A stretch of DNA of 36,762 nucleotides from a virus: positions 1-36,762 of IMG/VR virus record IMGVR_UViG_3300022208_000016; one strand, given 5' to 3'. The notes under the pieces are model-generated. The model did no database searches. It worked only from the letters and a program-made list of their open reading frames with translations, and was not told the DNA's origin. The translations under genes and the position numbers were made by a program. Each line of letters begins with the position of its first letter. The first letter of the stretch is position 1. Positions 12,103 through 21,327 of this stretch are shown piece by piece.

Positions 12103-13973
12103 TATAAATGCGCCTGCCACGCGAAAGTTGCTGTTGTAGCGCCAGGGTCTGCGTCTACCGTAATCGTAAATGTTGTTGCGGCCACAGCCGAAACCCAAAA
12201 CTTTGTCGCTGTACCAAGGTTATTGGTAGGAGTAATCTTTACGTCCTCAAGAGCAGGCGTTGACAATAACCCATGAGTTACATTGACGGTTGTTGATCCA
12301 TTCGGAACAGTGGCAGTGCCTTTGTTCTGTGACCTCACAGTAGACGTTGTGTCGGTATTATACCCTGTTACCTCCCAGTGTTCCGAGTTATCCGCCTGTG
12401 GGCCGAACCCTGAAAAAGCTGTCTGTCCAGCTGCCGCATTAAGTCTTATCTTCCACCTGTTTCTTTGGCCTTGCTTTGCGTTATTCCAAAGTGTAGCGCA
12501 GTTGGATATATGCAAGTTAATATCATTGTAATTCCCATTAGTGACAGGGTTTGTTTGCAACCCTATACCACCAGCACCAGAATAAGATTTGATATATCCG
12601 CCGCTAATTGTGTTACCAGAGGAATCTATAATCACACCCTTAGACGTTATTCCCGTACCTGTTGCAAGTATGTGTACCTCACCAATCTGCGCGAAACTTC
12701 CAGCGAGTTTTAGCCCCCCGGCTGCTGCGTACTGCGTATTTACCTGAACCTGCCCAAACATGGCTTCATTCGCGCTGACAAGTATATCAAAATATGTTGA
12801 AGTCCCACTCCTATCATTGCCATAAGCTTCCAGCACGGCAACGTTGATCCAATTAGTTTCAAAGATCATACCGTTACCCCAGTTGGCCTCACCTATCCAG
12901 TAGTCTCCCTTTGCCCAAGCATTTGAGTAGATACCATTACCAACGCAACCGTAAGAGTGGATAAATGATATATCAATCGTGCCTTTGTATGCCCCACCTG
13001 ATTCTATGCGCACGCCGTCTGCTCCGGCATCCTTCGAAAACAGCTTACCAACTGTGCCATCATGGGGGCCACGGTAATGGAAATTATGTGACCCGCTATC
13101 ATCAATGTAGATAGATTTAATAATTGCCTCCGGCATCCCCTGCCAGTGCAAATCACCACCGGTTAGACTAGTCCCAGCTTCTGAGTAAAAACCAACGTCC
13201 TTTGCATCTGTTATAACTAAGTCTTCAATAAAATACCGCTTACCATAAATCGAAACTCCATTACCGGAAGCCTGATTAGCCTTATTCCCATCAATGAGAA
13301 TTCCCTTAAGAACAAACCCGTCTATAACTCCTTCACTTCGTTTCCATTTATTTTGGCCCGTTAGGCTTACAAAGTCGTTTGTGGCAATGCACACCTTGTC
13401 TGAGTTGGCCGCCATTTTTAGCTTTGTCATGGCGAATCCATCAGCAAACAGATTAGTGTGGTTGTAAAGTGTGATTGTCTCATCCCCAACAATATAAGTG
13501 CCGGGCGCAAGCTTAACTGAAATCTGCGTATACATATTTTCAGGCAATGGCTCACTTGTGTTGGTTGAAGATGCAATAGCCTTATTTATCAACGCGCCCT
13601 GTCCAGCAGTGCTATTGTCTGCAACTGCACCCCACCACTCAGGATATACTACATCAAGAAATGTATTATTCCAAAACGATACACTCCCAGTGCCGCTGAA
13701 TACCTGATACATCCCAGCATCAAATGATCCTAATATTGTGAGAGTAACGCCCCCGGAAATATTAAACGAGCCGCCGTTAAGCACGACTACATTAACAGTA
13801 GCTGCAATCGTGGTGTTAGCTGTAATATCAACTTGACTGTCAATTAATAATGTCTTGCCAGCCGCAGCCGTAGCAGCCGCGTTAATATCATCATAAGCCC
13901 TGTAAGATATCCAAGGTCCGTCAACTATGATGTCATTGAAATTCGTCTGAGTACCAAAAACCCTAGTTTCCAT
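12102..13973 (-). CDS. Tail spike/fibre with right-handed beta-helix
   Basis: 623 residues. A short N-terminal connector is followed by a pectate-lyase-like beta-helix region: LLIDSQVDITANTTI, VVVLNGGSFNISGGVTLTILG, WWGAVADNSTAGQGALINKAI (a hallmark of phage pectate-lyase folds), then many GILIDGN/FVLKG-type rungs. The C-terminal about 90 residues look like a separate receptor-binding or trimerisation domain (TATVPNGSTTVNVTHGL). Such proteins bind or cut surface polysaccharides. Whether it is enzymatic cannot be judged by eye. Confidence 0.85.
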   Translation of the reverse strand: METRVFGTQTNFNDIIVDGPWISYRAYDDINAAATAAAGKTLLIDSQVDITANTTIAATVNVVVLNGGSFNISGGVTLTILGSFDAGMYQVFSGTGSVSFWNNTFLDVVYPEWWGAVADNSTAGQGALINKAIASSTNTSEPLPENMYTQISVKLAPGTYIVGDETITLYNHTNLFADGFAMTKLKMAANSDKVCIATNDFVSLTGQNKWKRSEGVIDGFVLKGILIDGNKANQASGNGVSIYGKRYFIEDLVITDAKDVGFYSEAGTSLTGGDLHWQGMPEAIIKSIYIDDSGSHNFHYRGPHDGTVGKLFSKDAGADGVRIESGGAYKGTIDISFIHSYGCVGNGIYSNAWAKGDYWIGEANWGNGMIFETNWINVAVLEAYGNDRSGTSTYFDILVSANEAMFGQVQVNTQYAAAGGLKLAGSFAQIGEVHILATGTGITSKGVIIDSSGNTISGGYIKSYSGAGGIGLQTNPVTNGNYNDINLHISNCATLWNNAKQGQRNRWKIRLNAAAGQTAFSGFGPQADNSEHWEVTGYNTDTTSTVRSQNKGTATVPNGSTTVNVTHGLLSTPALEDVKITPTNNLGTATKFWVSAVAATTFTITVDADPGATTATFAWQAHL

Positions 13974-14382
13974 TTATCACCTCAAAGTATTCCTTTACGT
14001 TAAAACATGGACAATCTTTATGCGGGTCTAAATCTCTATGGCCTATTATCTCAGCTTCGGGAAATTCGTCTTTATAAGATGAGACAAGGTTCCGTAATGA
14101 TTCGTATTGCTCGGCTGTAAAGTTTGCATCTGGCTTACCGTCTTTATCAATACCACCTATCAGACAAACTCCGATTGAATAAGCATTGTGTCCCTTGACG
14201 TGCGCTCCGGCTACCTCTATAGACCGCCCATCCTCAATTCGTCCGTTCCTTCTTATCACGGCATGGTATCCAATCCTAGACCACCCGCGCTGTATGTGCC
14301 ATGAGTTAATAGTCAACGCCCCTATATCCATACTTGGAGGCGTTGCGGAACAGTGTATAATAATCTTTTTAATAGTCCTCAT
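13963..14382 (-). CDS. N-acetylmuramoyl-L-alanine amidase (T7 lysozyme-like endolysin)
   Basis: 139 residues from ATG 14382. Amidase_2/PGRP signatures: KKIIIHCSATPPSMDIG (His10), WSRIGYHAVIRRNGRIEDGR, HNAYSIGVCLIGG, and EIIGHRDLDPHKDCPCFNV (His115 and Cys124 as the other zinc ligands). It cuts the amide between muramic acid and L-Ala at lysis. Single-domain with no cell-wall-binding repeats, which is the usual form in phages of Gram-negative hosts. Followed by spike and holin genes. Confidence 0.95.
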   Translation of the reverse strand: MRTIKKIIIHCSATPPSMDIGALTINSWHIQRGWSRIGYHAVIRRNGRIEDGRSIEVAGAHVKGHNAYSIGVCLIGGIDKDGKPDANFTAEQYESLRNLVSSYKDEFPEAEIIGHRDLDPHKDCPCFNVKEYFEVINGN

Positions 14383-15406
14383 GATATCCAGCCTCCCATG
14401 GGTTAGCGACTTGCAGGCGCATATTTTTAACAGCCGCCTCATTGTTTGCGCCAGTTGAGCGGTGCGCATATATCTGTACCAAATCATCCGGCTTCCAGCC
14501 GGATATTACAGTTGATATTGTGGTAAACACAAGAGCAGCTGTAGATACACCTGTTCCGTTTGCTGCAAGGGTTGTTTCCGTCCCTATCGCCGAACCATTA
14601 CGCCAAATTTGGAAATACCCTCCGCCAACCCCGCCAAGTACATCACCGCCATACGCTGCCTCATAGTGTATTTTTATACTTCCTAAAAGGTTTATCTTTT
14701 GCTCTTTTAGCTTAATGTATGTAGGGTCTTTTGTTCCCCTTCTTGCTGTTGATTCAATAATAATATAAGATCCGCCCGTAACGCTCTTTATTGTTTTGGG
14801 CTTCATGGTAATATTGTCAAAGTAAATATTAGCCAATGCGCCGGGGTCAGTATCTGTTGTTCCACCTTGCGGAATGACTTTGACAAATCTAGCAGACGAA
14901 GGTGGCGTATAAGTTGCGTATACATCGGCATAAACGCCTGTCCCGTGAGCACTGCTTAATGTATCGTAATAAGTCGAATCAGGTAGTGTAGTCAGGTTTT
15001 TATCGTAAGGTCTTATTAAGACTTTGTTCCTAACCCCAACTACTGTGTTATATATCTGATGTCCTACTACATACTTGATAGATGTAGTAACAGGGAATAA
15101 ATCTGACTCGCCCTGCCCTCCGCCGTTACCAGCCCCACCCGGATGCGTAAATTTTAACGACTTGCCTCCGTGCGCTACAATGGAGGTATCAACTGAATAT
15201 GTCCCACCCGTGAATAATGTAATTGTCCAGTTTGCGGGGTTAGTTCCAGACAACACCTCAAAGGACGGATTCGATATATTTATATCTGCGATAGACCCAA
15301 CACGTGCATTCAGGTCTTCGTCTCTATTATAGAGGGCGCTAATTAAATCAGTAGTAATCGGCCTAGCAGGCTGTAGTTGAACAGTTGATATTGTTGAGAA
15401 AGGCAT
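14369..15406 (-). CDS. Tail fibre / tail tip protein with carbohydrate-binding-like domain
   Basis: 345 residues. An N-terminal attachment segment (RPITTDLISALYNRDEDLNARVG) is followed by a jelly-roll-like domain of the CBM type: NPSFEVLSGTNPANWTI ... GGKSLKFTHPG ... ANIYFDNITMKP. The C-terminal part is a second beta domain (SGWKPDDLVQIYAH). Its position between the tail-tip protein and endolysin and the surface-protein-like composition suggest a host-contact protein. Confidence 0.7.
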   Translation of the reverse strand: MPFSTISTVQLQPARPITTDLISALYNRDEDLNARVGSIADINISNPSFEVLSGTNPANWTITLFTGGTYSVDTSIVAHGGKSLKFTHPGGAGNGGGQGESDLFPVTTSIKYVVGHQIYNTVVGVRNKVLIRPYDKNLTTLPDSTYYDTLSSAHGTGVYADVYATYTPPSSARFVKVIPQGGTTDTDPGALANIYFDNITMKPKTIKSVTGGSYIIIESTARRGTKDPTYIKLKEQKINLLGSIKIHYEAAYGGDVLGGVGGGYFQIWRNGSAIGTETTLAANGTGVSTAALVFTTISTVISGWKPDDLVQIYAHRSTGANNEAAVKNMRLQVANPWEAGYHEDY

Positions 15407-15414
15407 AGTATCCC

Positions 15415-17220
15415 CTAATATATATGGTAGGCTGGCTGTCTGGTAGAACCGACAACGTTGGAACTATCAGCTATCCAGCCGCCTTCGCGTTGCTGTTTTT
15501 CGGTTGCCGTATCAAATGAAGACGGATACGCGCCCGCTACTGTAGAACTTGTTATATAAGCAACTAAGTTTGCGCGTTGCTCTTCGGCTGTATATTTGAT
15601 TTTATTATCACGAACCTCTCTCTTTAAAACCTGATAAATACCCCTAACAGGGGTGCCGTCAATATTTTCTATAACATCGGAATTTAGATAAGTATAGTCA
15701 CCCGTCAAGATAGTTGAATCCTTAATCTCAGTTTCAAACGTAACAATAGGGCGCGCCCTTCTCCTATGCGCAAACTCCCTTGCCACGGAATCACGGGCAA
15801 ATTTCTCGACACTTGTGGACGCGTCCATAGTAGCGCTTAGCCACATCTGAAACGTGGTGTCTTCTATCATTTCGTCATAGAAAACGCTTGACTCTTCTTC
15901 AGCTCCAACAAACGCATTACGTCTGGTAAACGATGCTATCTTGTTATCATCATCAACTAAATTCCAATTCCAAAAAACATACTTACGAGTGAACCGCTTT
16001 GGCTCATTCATGTCAAAGCCGTCTGAGTCTAAAGCTATATGCGCGGAATCGGTTATAGTTGCCATATCCCTTCCGGGTAAGTTAGGGACGTTTCGTCTAA
16101 CAGTAATTTTTAAATCTTCACCAACCCATGACTTTGAATCGTATAGGGAAACCAACCCGAAGTAAGCCTCATCTAATTGGACATCCTCCGGGAAAAACCC
16201 TTCAGTCTGTATTTCTAAAGTAGTATCGTTTCCCAGCCAATCTCGCCAAGTAGCAAAAGCTGTCAGATTTATTTTAGCTGTGCTTATCCCGGCCCCCGGC
16301 TCATCATCTGTCGCCGCATTCGTCAACATGCGTTGCATAATGTTAAACGCATTGCCGGGTCCATAATGAGCCACCCTAACAACCTTATCATCTTCGCTAT
16401 GTGAGGTAGTCTTTGAATTTTTAAAACCTCTGATTATCGGTGCTATAGAGTTTGCAGTCGAATCATAATCACTAGACTGATACTGCATAACCTCATCATT
16501 GACTTTGATATATAATGTCTTGCCCGTACTCTGTCCGCCAAGTGTGTCAACATCATCGCCGCTGAAAGTGATAGATGTGTCAGTTGCTAGGATATCTTTA
16601 CCTAACGAGATATCATACTTATACGGTATTTTGACTTTAGATATGTCCGCTATATAATCAACGCCTTCGATTGTAACACCGCTATTTGAGAATGTTATAT
16701 TGTCTATTGTCCCGGCAAACCTCTGTTGATATTCTGCCTGAGTATCACCGCTGAAACCCTCGTAAACTCGTATAGTCCTGCCTTTATAATTGATATTGCG
16801 CCTTACAAGTTTGTGCCAAAACCTGCCCTGTATAGCAGACCTGTCTGAAACATAAGGATCAATGCCAACATCATTATCAGGCTCGTTAAGCATCTTTACC
16901 TTGATACGCCCTTTGACAGTAAACTTATCAGTCTTGATTTCAGTCGGCAACTGAGTAATATCTTGTATATAAGGGCGCTCATTGTTGGAAAATGGTAACG
17001 GCGTGTCGTGTGAGCTAAATCTATAAGTCTTTACCCCCTTAACGTAGTTAGTTGTGTCTTGGCAATGAGGGTATGTGTTGTAGCACTTATCTAATCCGGT
17101 CACACCAACGGATGCCGTACATGGCGCGTTACCGTAAGTGTTAGAGCAAAAATCTAGGTCAAGTTCTACGTACCATATCTTGACCCTTGAAAAGCTCTTC
17201 AGGTTAGTTGTGTAGCTCAT
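15415..17220 (-). CDS. Tail tip/hub protein with Cys4 cluster
   Basis: 601 residues. The N-terminus carries Cys25, Cys34, Cys46 and Cys53 in DLDFCSNTYGNAPCT ... DKCYNTYPHCQD, a conserved four-Cys cluster of siphovirus tail-tip proteins, by analogy with the Fe-S cluster of lambda gpL; the metal is not known here. The following region (TVKGRIKVKMLNE, then QQRFAGTIDNITFSN) matches hub domains, and the C-terminus contains the ARPIVTFETEI segment typical of baseplate hubs. ATGA-coupled to the upstream tail gene. Confidence 0.8.
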   Translation of the reverse strand: MSYTTNLKSFSRVKIWYVELDLDFCSNTYGNAPCTASVGVTGLDKCYNTYPHCQDTTNYVKGVKTYRFSSHDTPLPFSNNERPYIQDITQLPTEIKTDKFTVKGRIKVKMLNEPDNDVGIDPYVSDRSAIQGRFWHKLVRRNINYKGRTIRVYEGFSGDTQAEYQQRFAGTIDNITFSNSGVTIEGVDYIADISKVKIPYKYDISLGKDILATDTSITFSGDDVDTLGGQSTGKTLYIKVNDEVMQYQSSDYDSTANSIAPIIRGFKNSKTTSHSEDDKVVRVAHYGPGNAFNIMQRMLTNAATDDEPGAGISTAKINLTAFATWRDWLGNDTTLEIQTEGFFPEDVQLDEAYFGLVSLYDSKSWVGEDLKITVRRNVPNLPGRDMATITDSAHIALDSDGFDMNEPKRFTRKYVFWNWNLVDDDNKIASFTRRNAFVGAEEESSVFYDEMIEDTTFQMWLSATMDASTSVEKFARDSVAREFAHRRRARPIVTFETEIKDSTILTGDYTYLNSDVIENIDGTPVRGIYQVLKREVRDNKIKYTAEEQRANLVAYITSSTVAGAYPSSFDTATEKQQREGGWIADSSNVVGSTRQPAYHIY

Positions 17221-17996
17221 TCGTACAATCCCTTTAAGGATAAGGACAGGTTTCTAAAATCAGTGTTGTCCAAGTAATTAGACTCAAACGAATTATCCGG
17301 GACTACTTGCATGTAATAAGATGCCGTGCTGGCTATTGATATATTCCAGTTATAGAAAGCTGGCTCTGATTTGTGCATCCAGCTATCCCACTGTGGAATG
17401 AATGTATCGCGAATCCAAGTAGACGGCACGGCCTTTAAGTTGACTTTTCTGTTTCTTTGTCTTCCTCTGACCGTGACTCCGAGAGGATGTAGCGATTTAC
17501 TATCTGCGCCAATTGAATTAGTCTGGTGCGAGTCAGGATTAATCTCCCTTTGTTCCCCGGCGGTTAGCTCGAATTTATTGCCAATAACAGCAACGCCTAT
17601 CCTTAGTTTAACGCTAGTGGGCTGCGTTATGGCAAATCTCCAATACCTGTTAGATGCACTAGAAAAAGTGGACATGAAAGTTTTATCATTAGTGGGCGTG
17701 AATGTAGCAACCGTTGTGACAGACACAAAGTTATCTGATGAGTTCTGTATAGCTATTACAGCTCCATTCAGGTTATGCCCTGTGATCCCGTAAGCATCCG
17801 CTGAAGCAGTGGCATTGCTTGTGTCTATGGTTATATACTTTTCCCCAGTGGACGTGCCACTTTGCCAAATAGTATAGGGTCTTTTGTCTATCACATTCAG
17901 GACGTTGAAGGACGTATCACTGGGATCAACGGTAGAAGCCGTTAAGCTAGTGGTATCCTCAAATCTATTATCATGTAGGAATATTGGGTTACTCAT
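17217..17996 (-). CDS. Distal tail-region protein
   Basis: 259 residues. The opening MSNPIFLHDNRFEDTTSL and the pattern NVIDKRPYTIWQS ... KYITIDTSNATAS ... YGITGHNL ... NRYWRFAIT resemble a discoidin/F5-8C-like beta sandwich at the N-terminus. The C-terminal half ends in a Distal-tail-like strand set. It lies directly after the tape measure, the slot of the Dit/gpM-type protein. Exact family uncertain. Confidence 0.7.
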   Translation of the reverse strand: MSNPIFLHDNRFEDTTSLTASTVDPSDTSFNVLNVIDKRPYTIWQSGTSTGEKYITIDTSNATASADAYGITGHNLNGAVIAIQNSSDNFVSVTTVATFTPTNDKTFMSTFSSASNRYWRFAITQPTSVKLRIGVAVIGNKFELTAGEQREINPDSHQTNSIGADSKSLHPLGVTVRGRQRNRKVNLKAVPSTWIRDTFIPQWDSWMHKSEPAFYNWNISIASTASYYMQVVPDNSFESNYLDNTDFRNLSLSLKGLYE

Positions 17997-19708
17997 ACGC
18001 CGTCAGCCAAAGCTTTCTCAATCGCAGGTAGGGTTTCACGTGCAAACTTGTCATGGTCCACAATGTTCCCTTGTATGATTATAGTAGTCTGTGTAGCGGG
18101 TGCCGCAGTTTCCATGGGAGCAATCTGACTCAACCCCTCATTTGTCACTGGGGTTGCCCCACCACCGCCACCGCTACCGCCTCCCGGCCCAGAAAACCCT
18201 GTAGCCATGATAAGCGCCGGGACCGCATAGGACATAGCCGTCAAAACAGTTGACATAAACGGATTTATTGACTTAGCTTTAGCAGCCGCGACCTGATAAT
18301 ATATAAATGCCTGTGAAGCTGCAAGCCCCTTTTGCGCCAAAAACGCCGCCCTATCATTTAGAATGCCTAGCTGGTTAAGTGAATTAGCCATATCAACGGC
18401 GCCGCGTAAAATTGTCATCTTAATATTAGATAAGTCTTGCTCTCTTTGAATCCTATCTCTATTGGCTTTTTCCTCTGATTCCTCCAACTTTTGAATAGTC
18501 TCAATTTCTTGATTTAATCTGTCCTCTCTATACTTAGCATATATCTCGTTTTTCTGTTGTTCAAACTGTTCTATTTTTGCTAATGTTTCGTCACTTATTA
18601 TGGTTTCCTGTATTTCAGGTTCAGGCACTTTTAGCTCTTGGATTTGGGAGTATTTTTCTACAAGTCTCCTAATGGCAAGTTCCATTTCTCTTTCTGTGAC
18701 GCCAATTAAAGATAGAGTATGAGTTGAAAGAATATCACCGACATTAGCGTCGATAATGCTTTTACCAATGGTATTTTTTATTTCTTTATAAAATTCGCCG
18801 CTTGTGCTGGCAAGCAATTTGGCTTGTTTTATTACATCTTCAAATGGTAACTCTATTGGCTTTTCAACATCTTTTGTTTTTGATAAAACTTGCTCTAATC
18901 CATTTAACCAAGTGTCGATAAAATCAGAGACAGCGGGTGCCAACTTTAAAAAAGACTGCGAAAGCCTAGCCCCTATAACGGCATTCATTTCTGTTAATTT
19001 ATCATTTGCCTCTGTCGCATTGGCTATCAAATCCCTGTCGAGGACAATGCCAAGCTCCCTCGCCCTTGTTCTTAATTTATCAACACCAGACGAACCTTCA
19101 TTTAACATAGTGACTAATGCAGCGCCTTCGGAGTCGAAGAGCTTAAACGCTATCCTTAACTTTTCCTGTTCTGATTTAGCGTTTTTAATAACGTCTGCAA
19201 AGTCGTTAAATATATCTATGTTACTTCTAAGCTGGCCGCTTGAATCCTTGAGTTTGATATTATAGAGTTCGGCTGTCTTTTTGAGTTCTCCTGTTCCCAT
19301 GGCGACTTCACCGATACGCCGCGAGAATCTTTGCAACCCCATATCAAGGGCGGTAACCTCAACGCCTGATAGCTTGGCTGCAAATCTTAACTCCTGCAAA
19401 GCGTCTGTGCTGAAACCGACCTTTTCAGCGACCTTACCTATCTTGTCCGCTTGCTCTACTGAGTTCACGAACATGTCAACGGCTTTTCTTGCCGCCATCA
19501 ACGGGGCTGTGACACCTACAATTGATAATGCGAGTCGCTTGAACCCATCAACAGATTTAGCCACGCCGTTTAATGAGTTGGCAGTCCTTTTTGACGCATC
19601 TTGGACGCGGTTAAGTTGTGCTTGTACTTTTGCTACATCGGCTTGCAAGTTCGTTACATTGGCCGATATATCGACTACAAGACTTCCTAGTGTCCCTGTT
19701 CTAGCCAC
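17993..19708 (-). CDS. Tape measure protein
   Basis: 571 residues, starting at GTG 19708. The N-terminal LVVDISANVTNLQADVAKVQAQLNR coiled coil, KVGFSTDALQELRFAAKLSGV (a phage tail-length domain), long helical coiled-coil stretches (about 365-430), two hydrophobic segments near 50-70 and 470-500, and a Gly-rich stretch near residue 516 fit a tape measure. Length predicts a short tail, of the order of 85 nm at 0.15 nm per residue (inference). Follows the frameshifted chaperone genes as in lambda. Confidence 0.93.
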   Translation of the reverse strand: MARTGTLGSLVVDISANVTNLQADVAKVQAQLNRVQDASKRTANSLNGVAKSVDGFKRLALSIVGVTAPLMAARKAVDMFVNSVEQADKIGKVAEKVGFSTDALQELRFAAKLSGVEVTALDMGLQRFSRRIGEVAMGTGELKKTAELYNIKLKDSSGQLRSNIDIFNDFADVIKNAKSEQEKLRIAFKLFDSEGAALVTMLNEGSSGVDKLRTRARELGIVLDRDLIANATEANDKLTEMNAVIGARLSQSFLKLAPAVSDFIDTWLNGLEQVLSKTKDVEKPIELPFEDVIKQAKLLASTSGEFYKEIKNTIGKSIIDANVGDILSTHTLSLIGVTEREMELAIRRLVEKYSQIQELKVPEPEIQETIISDETLAKIEQFEQQKNEIYAKYREDRLNQEIETIQKLEESEEKANRDRIQREQDLSNIKMTILRGAVDMANSLNQLGILNDRAAFLAQKGLAASQAFIYYQVAAAKAKSINPFMSTVLTAMSYAVPALIMATGFSGPGGGSGGGGGATPVTNEGLSQIAPMETAAPATQTTIIIQGNIVDHDKFARETLPAIEKALADGV

Positions 19709-19880
19709 GGTATTTATCCAATGCTGTCATTAGACTTTGCTCAACTGCAACGGGGTCTTTGCTTTCCGCCTTCTTGCTTTTCATTTTCAAGTAGATAAAC
19801 CACTCGTTGAGTTCGCGCTTTCCCATTGTCTGCCGTATCTCTCCGATTGTCTTTTTTAACTCAGCCGCCACAACAAACAT
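19701..19880 (-). CDS. Tail assembly chaperone, frameshift extension (gpT-like)
   Basis: A 59-codon frame in the -1 register of the upstream chaperone. It can start by itself at ATG 19880 (TAATG) but is also open back to the slippery site at 19907-19913, so a -1 shift would join it to the chaperone and yield a longer protein. It is Lys-rich and helical (KKTIGEIRQTMGKRELNEWFIYLKMK). In lambda, gpG-T binds the tape measure, and the tape measure gene follows here too. Confidence 0.8.
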   Translation of the reverse strand: MFVVAAELKKTIGEIRQTMGKRELNEWFIYLKMKSKKAESKDPVAVEQSLMTALDKYRG

Positions 19881-20257
19881 TAACTGTCTGTCAGGACGGC
19901 TTCGGAGTTTTTTTCCATTGCCTCTGACTCATCTAACGTATCTCCATTGAGTCTCTGTGCAACATCATAAAGAGGCTTCAGCTTCTTCGCGGGTAGCTTC
20001 TTAATCTCGTCTTTAGTCATTAGCGGTTTCATGTTCTCATTAACCAAACAATATGACAGCATGAGAGACATAGTGTCCTTTAGGTCACTCTCTATGATCT
20101 GCTTACCGTCCGCGCCCCTTTTGATCTTAACGAGTTGCATTTGGTAATCATCATATTCACCAACTGTCATTTCACGGACACGCACACTACCCTTGCCTAT
20201 CTTCACATCTTCGAAAGCCAGGTCTATCCCCATTAATTCAGATTTGGTCAGCAACAT
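19880..20257 (-). CDS. Tail assembly chaperone (gpG-like)
   Basis: 125 residues, mostly helical and charged, beginning MLLTKSELMGIDLAFEDVKIGKGSVRVREMTVGEYDDYQ. The strand-then-helix opening resembles tail-chaperone or tail-tube-interacting proteins of siphophages. It lies between the tail tube and tape measure genes and carries the slippery site near its end. It keeps the tape measure soluble until tube polymerisation. AGGAGG precedes the ATG. Confidence 0.8.
   Translation of the reverse strand: MLLTKSELMGIDLAFEDVKIGKGSVRVREMTVGEYDDYQMQLVKIKRGADGKQIIESDLKDTMSLMLSYCLVNENMKPLMTKDEIKKLPAKKLKPLYDVAQRLNGDTLDESEAMEKNSEAVLTDS
19907..19913 (-). other. Programmed -1 frameshift site (A AAA AAC)
   Basis: The heptamer A_AAA_AAC lies in the chaperone frame at residues 115-117, 10 codons before its stop. 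It is the classical XXXYYYZ slippery sequence. After a -1 slip the reading frame is open through 19701. The location, between the major tail protein and tape measure, is where siphophages place this signal. Confidence 0.88.
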
Positions 20258-20269
20258 CTAAAGCACCTC

Positions 20270-20719
20270 CTATGTGGTCTGCTTAGTTGACAGCACGTCA
20301 CCCGTAATACGGATGTTTACAGCCGCTTTTATGACATCATCCGCCGCACCTGTAAATGAGTAGCCCTTAACATATCCGTCAAAAGTCTTGCGTGCGATTG
20401 TAGAAGATGCCACAACGCTTATGGTTGAAAAGTCAAGTGTGAATTTTCTCTTTGACCTGGTGTTTCTTGCGGTCTGTAAGTTTGCCTGCCCATCATTAGA
20501 GACAGTCGAAGCAATCAAGTTAAAAGAAAAGCTTCCTTCGTCTTTAAGTCCAACTATGTATTCCTTCGCTGTCGAATCAAAAGACGTTATATCTATCTCA
20601 GCCGCTTCACCACCCGGCCCAGAAAAGTCTGTGATCCCGCCTATCAACGCCGAAGCCGATGTGCTAACGGCTGTTGACGAAGACATATAAAGTTTAGTTT
20701 TTTGCGATTCAATAGCCAT
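20270..20719 (-). CDS. Major tail tube protein
   Basis: 149 residues. Features of a phage tail-tube fold: N-terminal MAIESQKTKLYMSSS, GGITDFSGPGGEAAEIDITSFDSTAKEYIVGLKDEGSFSF (the conserved I-x-x-F/T-D-S loop and G-L-x-D-x-G strand), then KRKFTLDF. Tubes of this protein form the DNA channel. AGGAGG 9 bases before the ATG implies strong translation. Confidence 0.92.
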   Translation of the reverse strand: MAIESQKTKLYMSSSTAVSTSASALIGGITDFSGPGGEAAEIDITSFDSTAKEYIVGLKDEGSFSFNLIASTVSNDGQANLQTARNTRSKRKFTLDFSTISVVASSTIARKTFDGYVKGYSFTGAADDVIKAAVNIRITGDVLSTKQTT

Positions 20720-20730
20720 TTCAAATCCTC

Positions 20731-21096
20731 CTAATCGACCAGTAAGAGGACATCCCAGTTAGCCCCGCTTGAAGGCGCGGCATTAGTGGTAGTCCACATT
20801 AAAGATGGATAATGTTTATTAATTACGCTAAACGAGCCTACACCCGCCGTTTTATGTGCATCCGTGAAAGTTATGTTTCCGAGTTCAACATATTTAGATC
20901 CGTCAAGCGACCCCATCAAAGAGCCGCCAAACGAAGAAGCCGTTGCAAGCGTACCGTTTACATTGACCTGAACCGTAATGTAGTTAGGAACCCCCGGCCT
21001 ATACTGTGACTGCGAAGTGGGCGCAAGCATATTCAGTGTCGTGCTATTGCCTGTTGACGTTATCGCAGTAGCTAATCGTATCGGTGTATATCCCAT
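20731..21096 (-). CDS. Hypothetical structural protein, 121 aa
   Basis: All-beta, Ser/Thr-rich protein (GNSTTLNMLAPTSQ; ASSFGGSLMGSLDGSKYVELGNITF). The TVQVNVNGTLATASSFGGSLMGSLDG segment looks like a virion decoration or tube-associated beta sandwich. It sits between the tail tube and a tail-terminator-containing block, so virion location is likely. No family recognised. Confidence 0.6.
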   Translation of the reverse strand: MGYTPIRLATAITSTGNSTTLNMLAPTSQSQYRPGVPNYITVQVNVNGTLATASSFGGSLMGSLDGSKYVELGNITFTDAHKTAGVGSFSVINKHYPSLMWTTTNAAPSSGANWDVLLLVD

Positions 21097-21102
21097 GTTA
21101 CC

Positions 21103-21327
21103 TCACATTTTTATCAATTCTTGTACTATTATTATTCCGACCCAGCCCAAAACGCCATAAATAAGCATCCGACTAATAGCAGCCGAAACTCTATGCTTTT
21201 CAATAAACTTCTCTATTTTCTGGACACGAGAAACCAGACCGATAGCCCCGCCATCTTGTGTTCCCTCAAGCGTTGTTATAATCCTATCAACCTTTGTATT
21301 TATATCGATTAAAAGTTTATCACTCAT
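21103..21327 (-). CDS. Small coiled-coil membrane protein (XhlA-like layout)
   Basis: 74 residues. An amphipathic N-terminal helix (LIDINTKVDRIITTLEG), a second helix (SRVQKIEKFIEKHR), then a C-terminal membrane span at about 51-70 (SRMLIYGVLGWVGIIIVQEL). This is the layout of XhlA/haemolysin-type lysis accessory proteins, but its place inside the head-tail connector block is unusual. An unrelated virion-associated membrane protein is equally possible. Confidence 0.55.
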   Translation of the reverse strand: MSDKLLIDINTKVDRIITTLEGTQDGGAIGLVSRVQKIEKFIEKHRVSAAISRMLIYGVLGWVGIIIVQELIKM

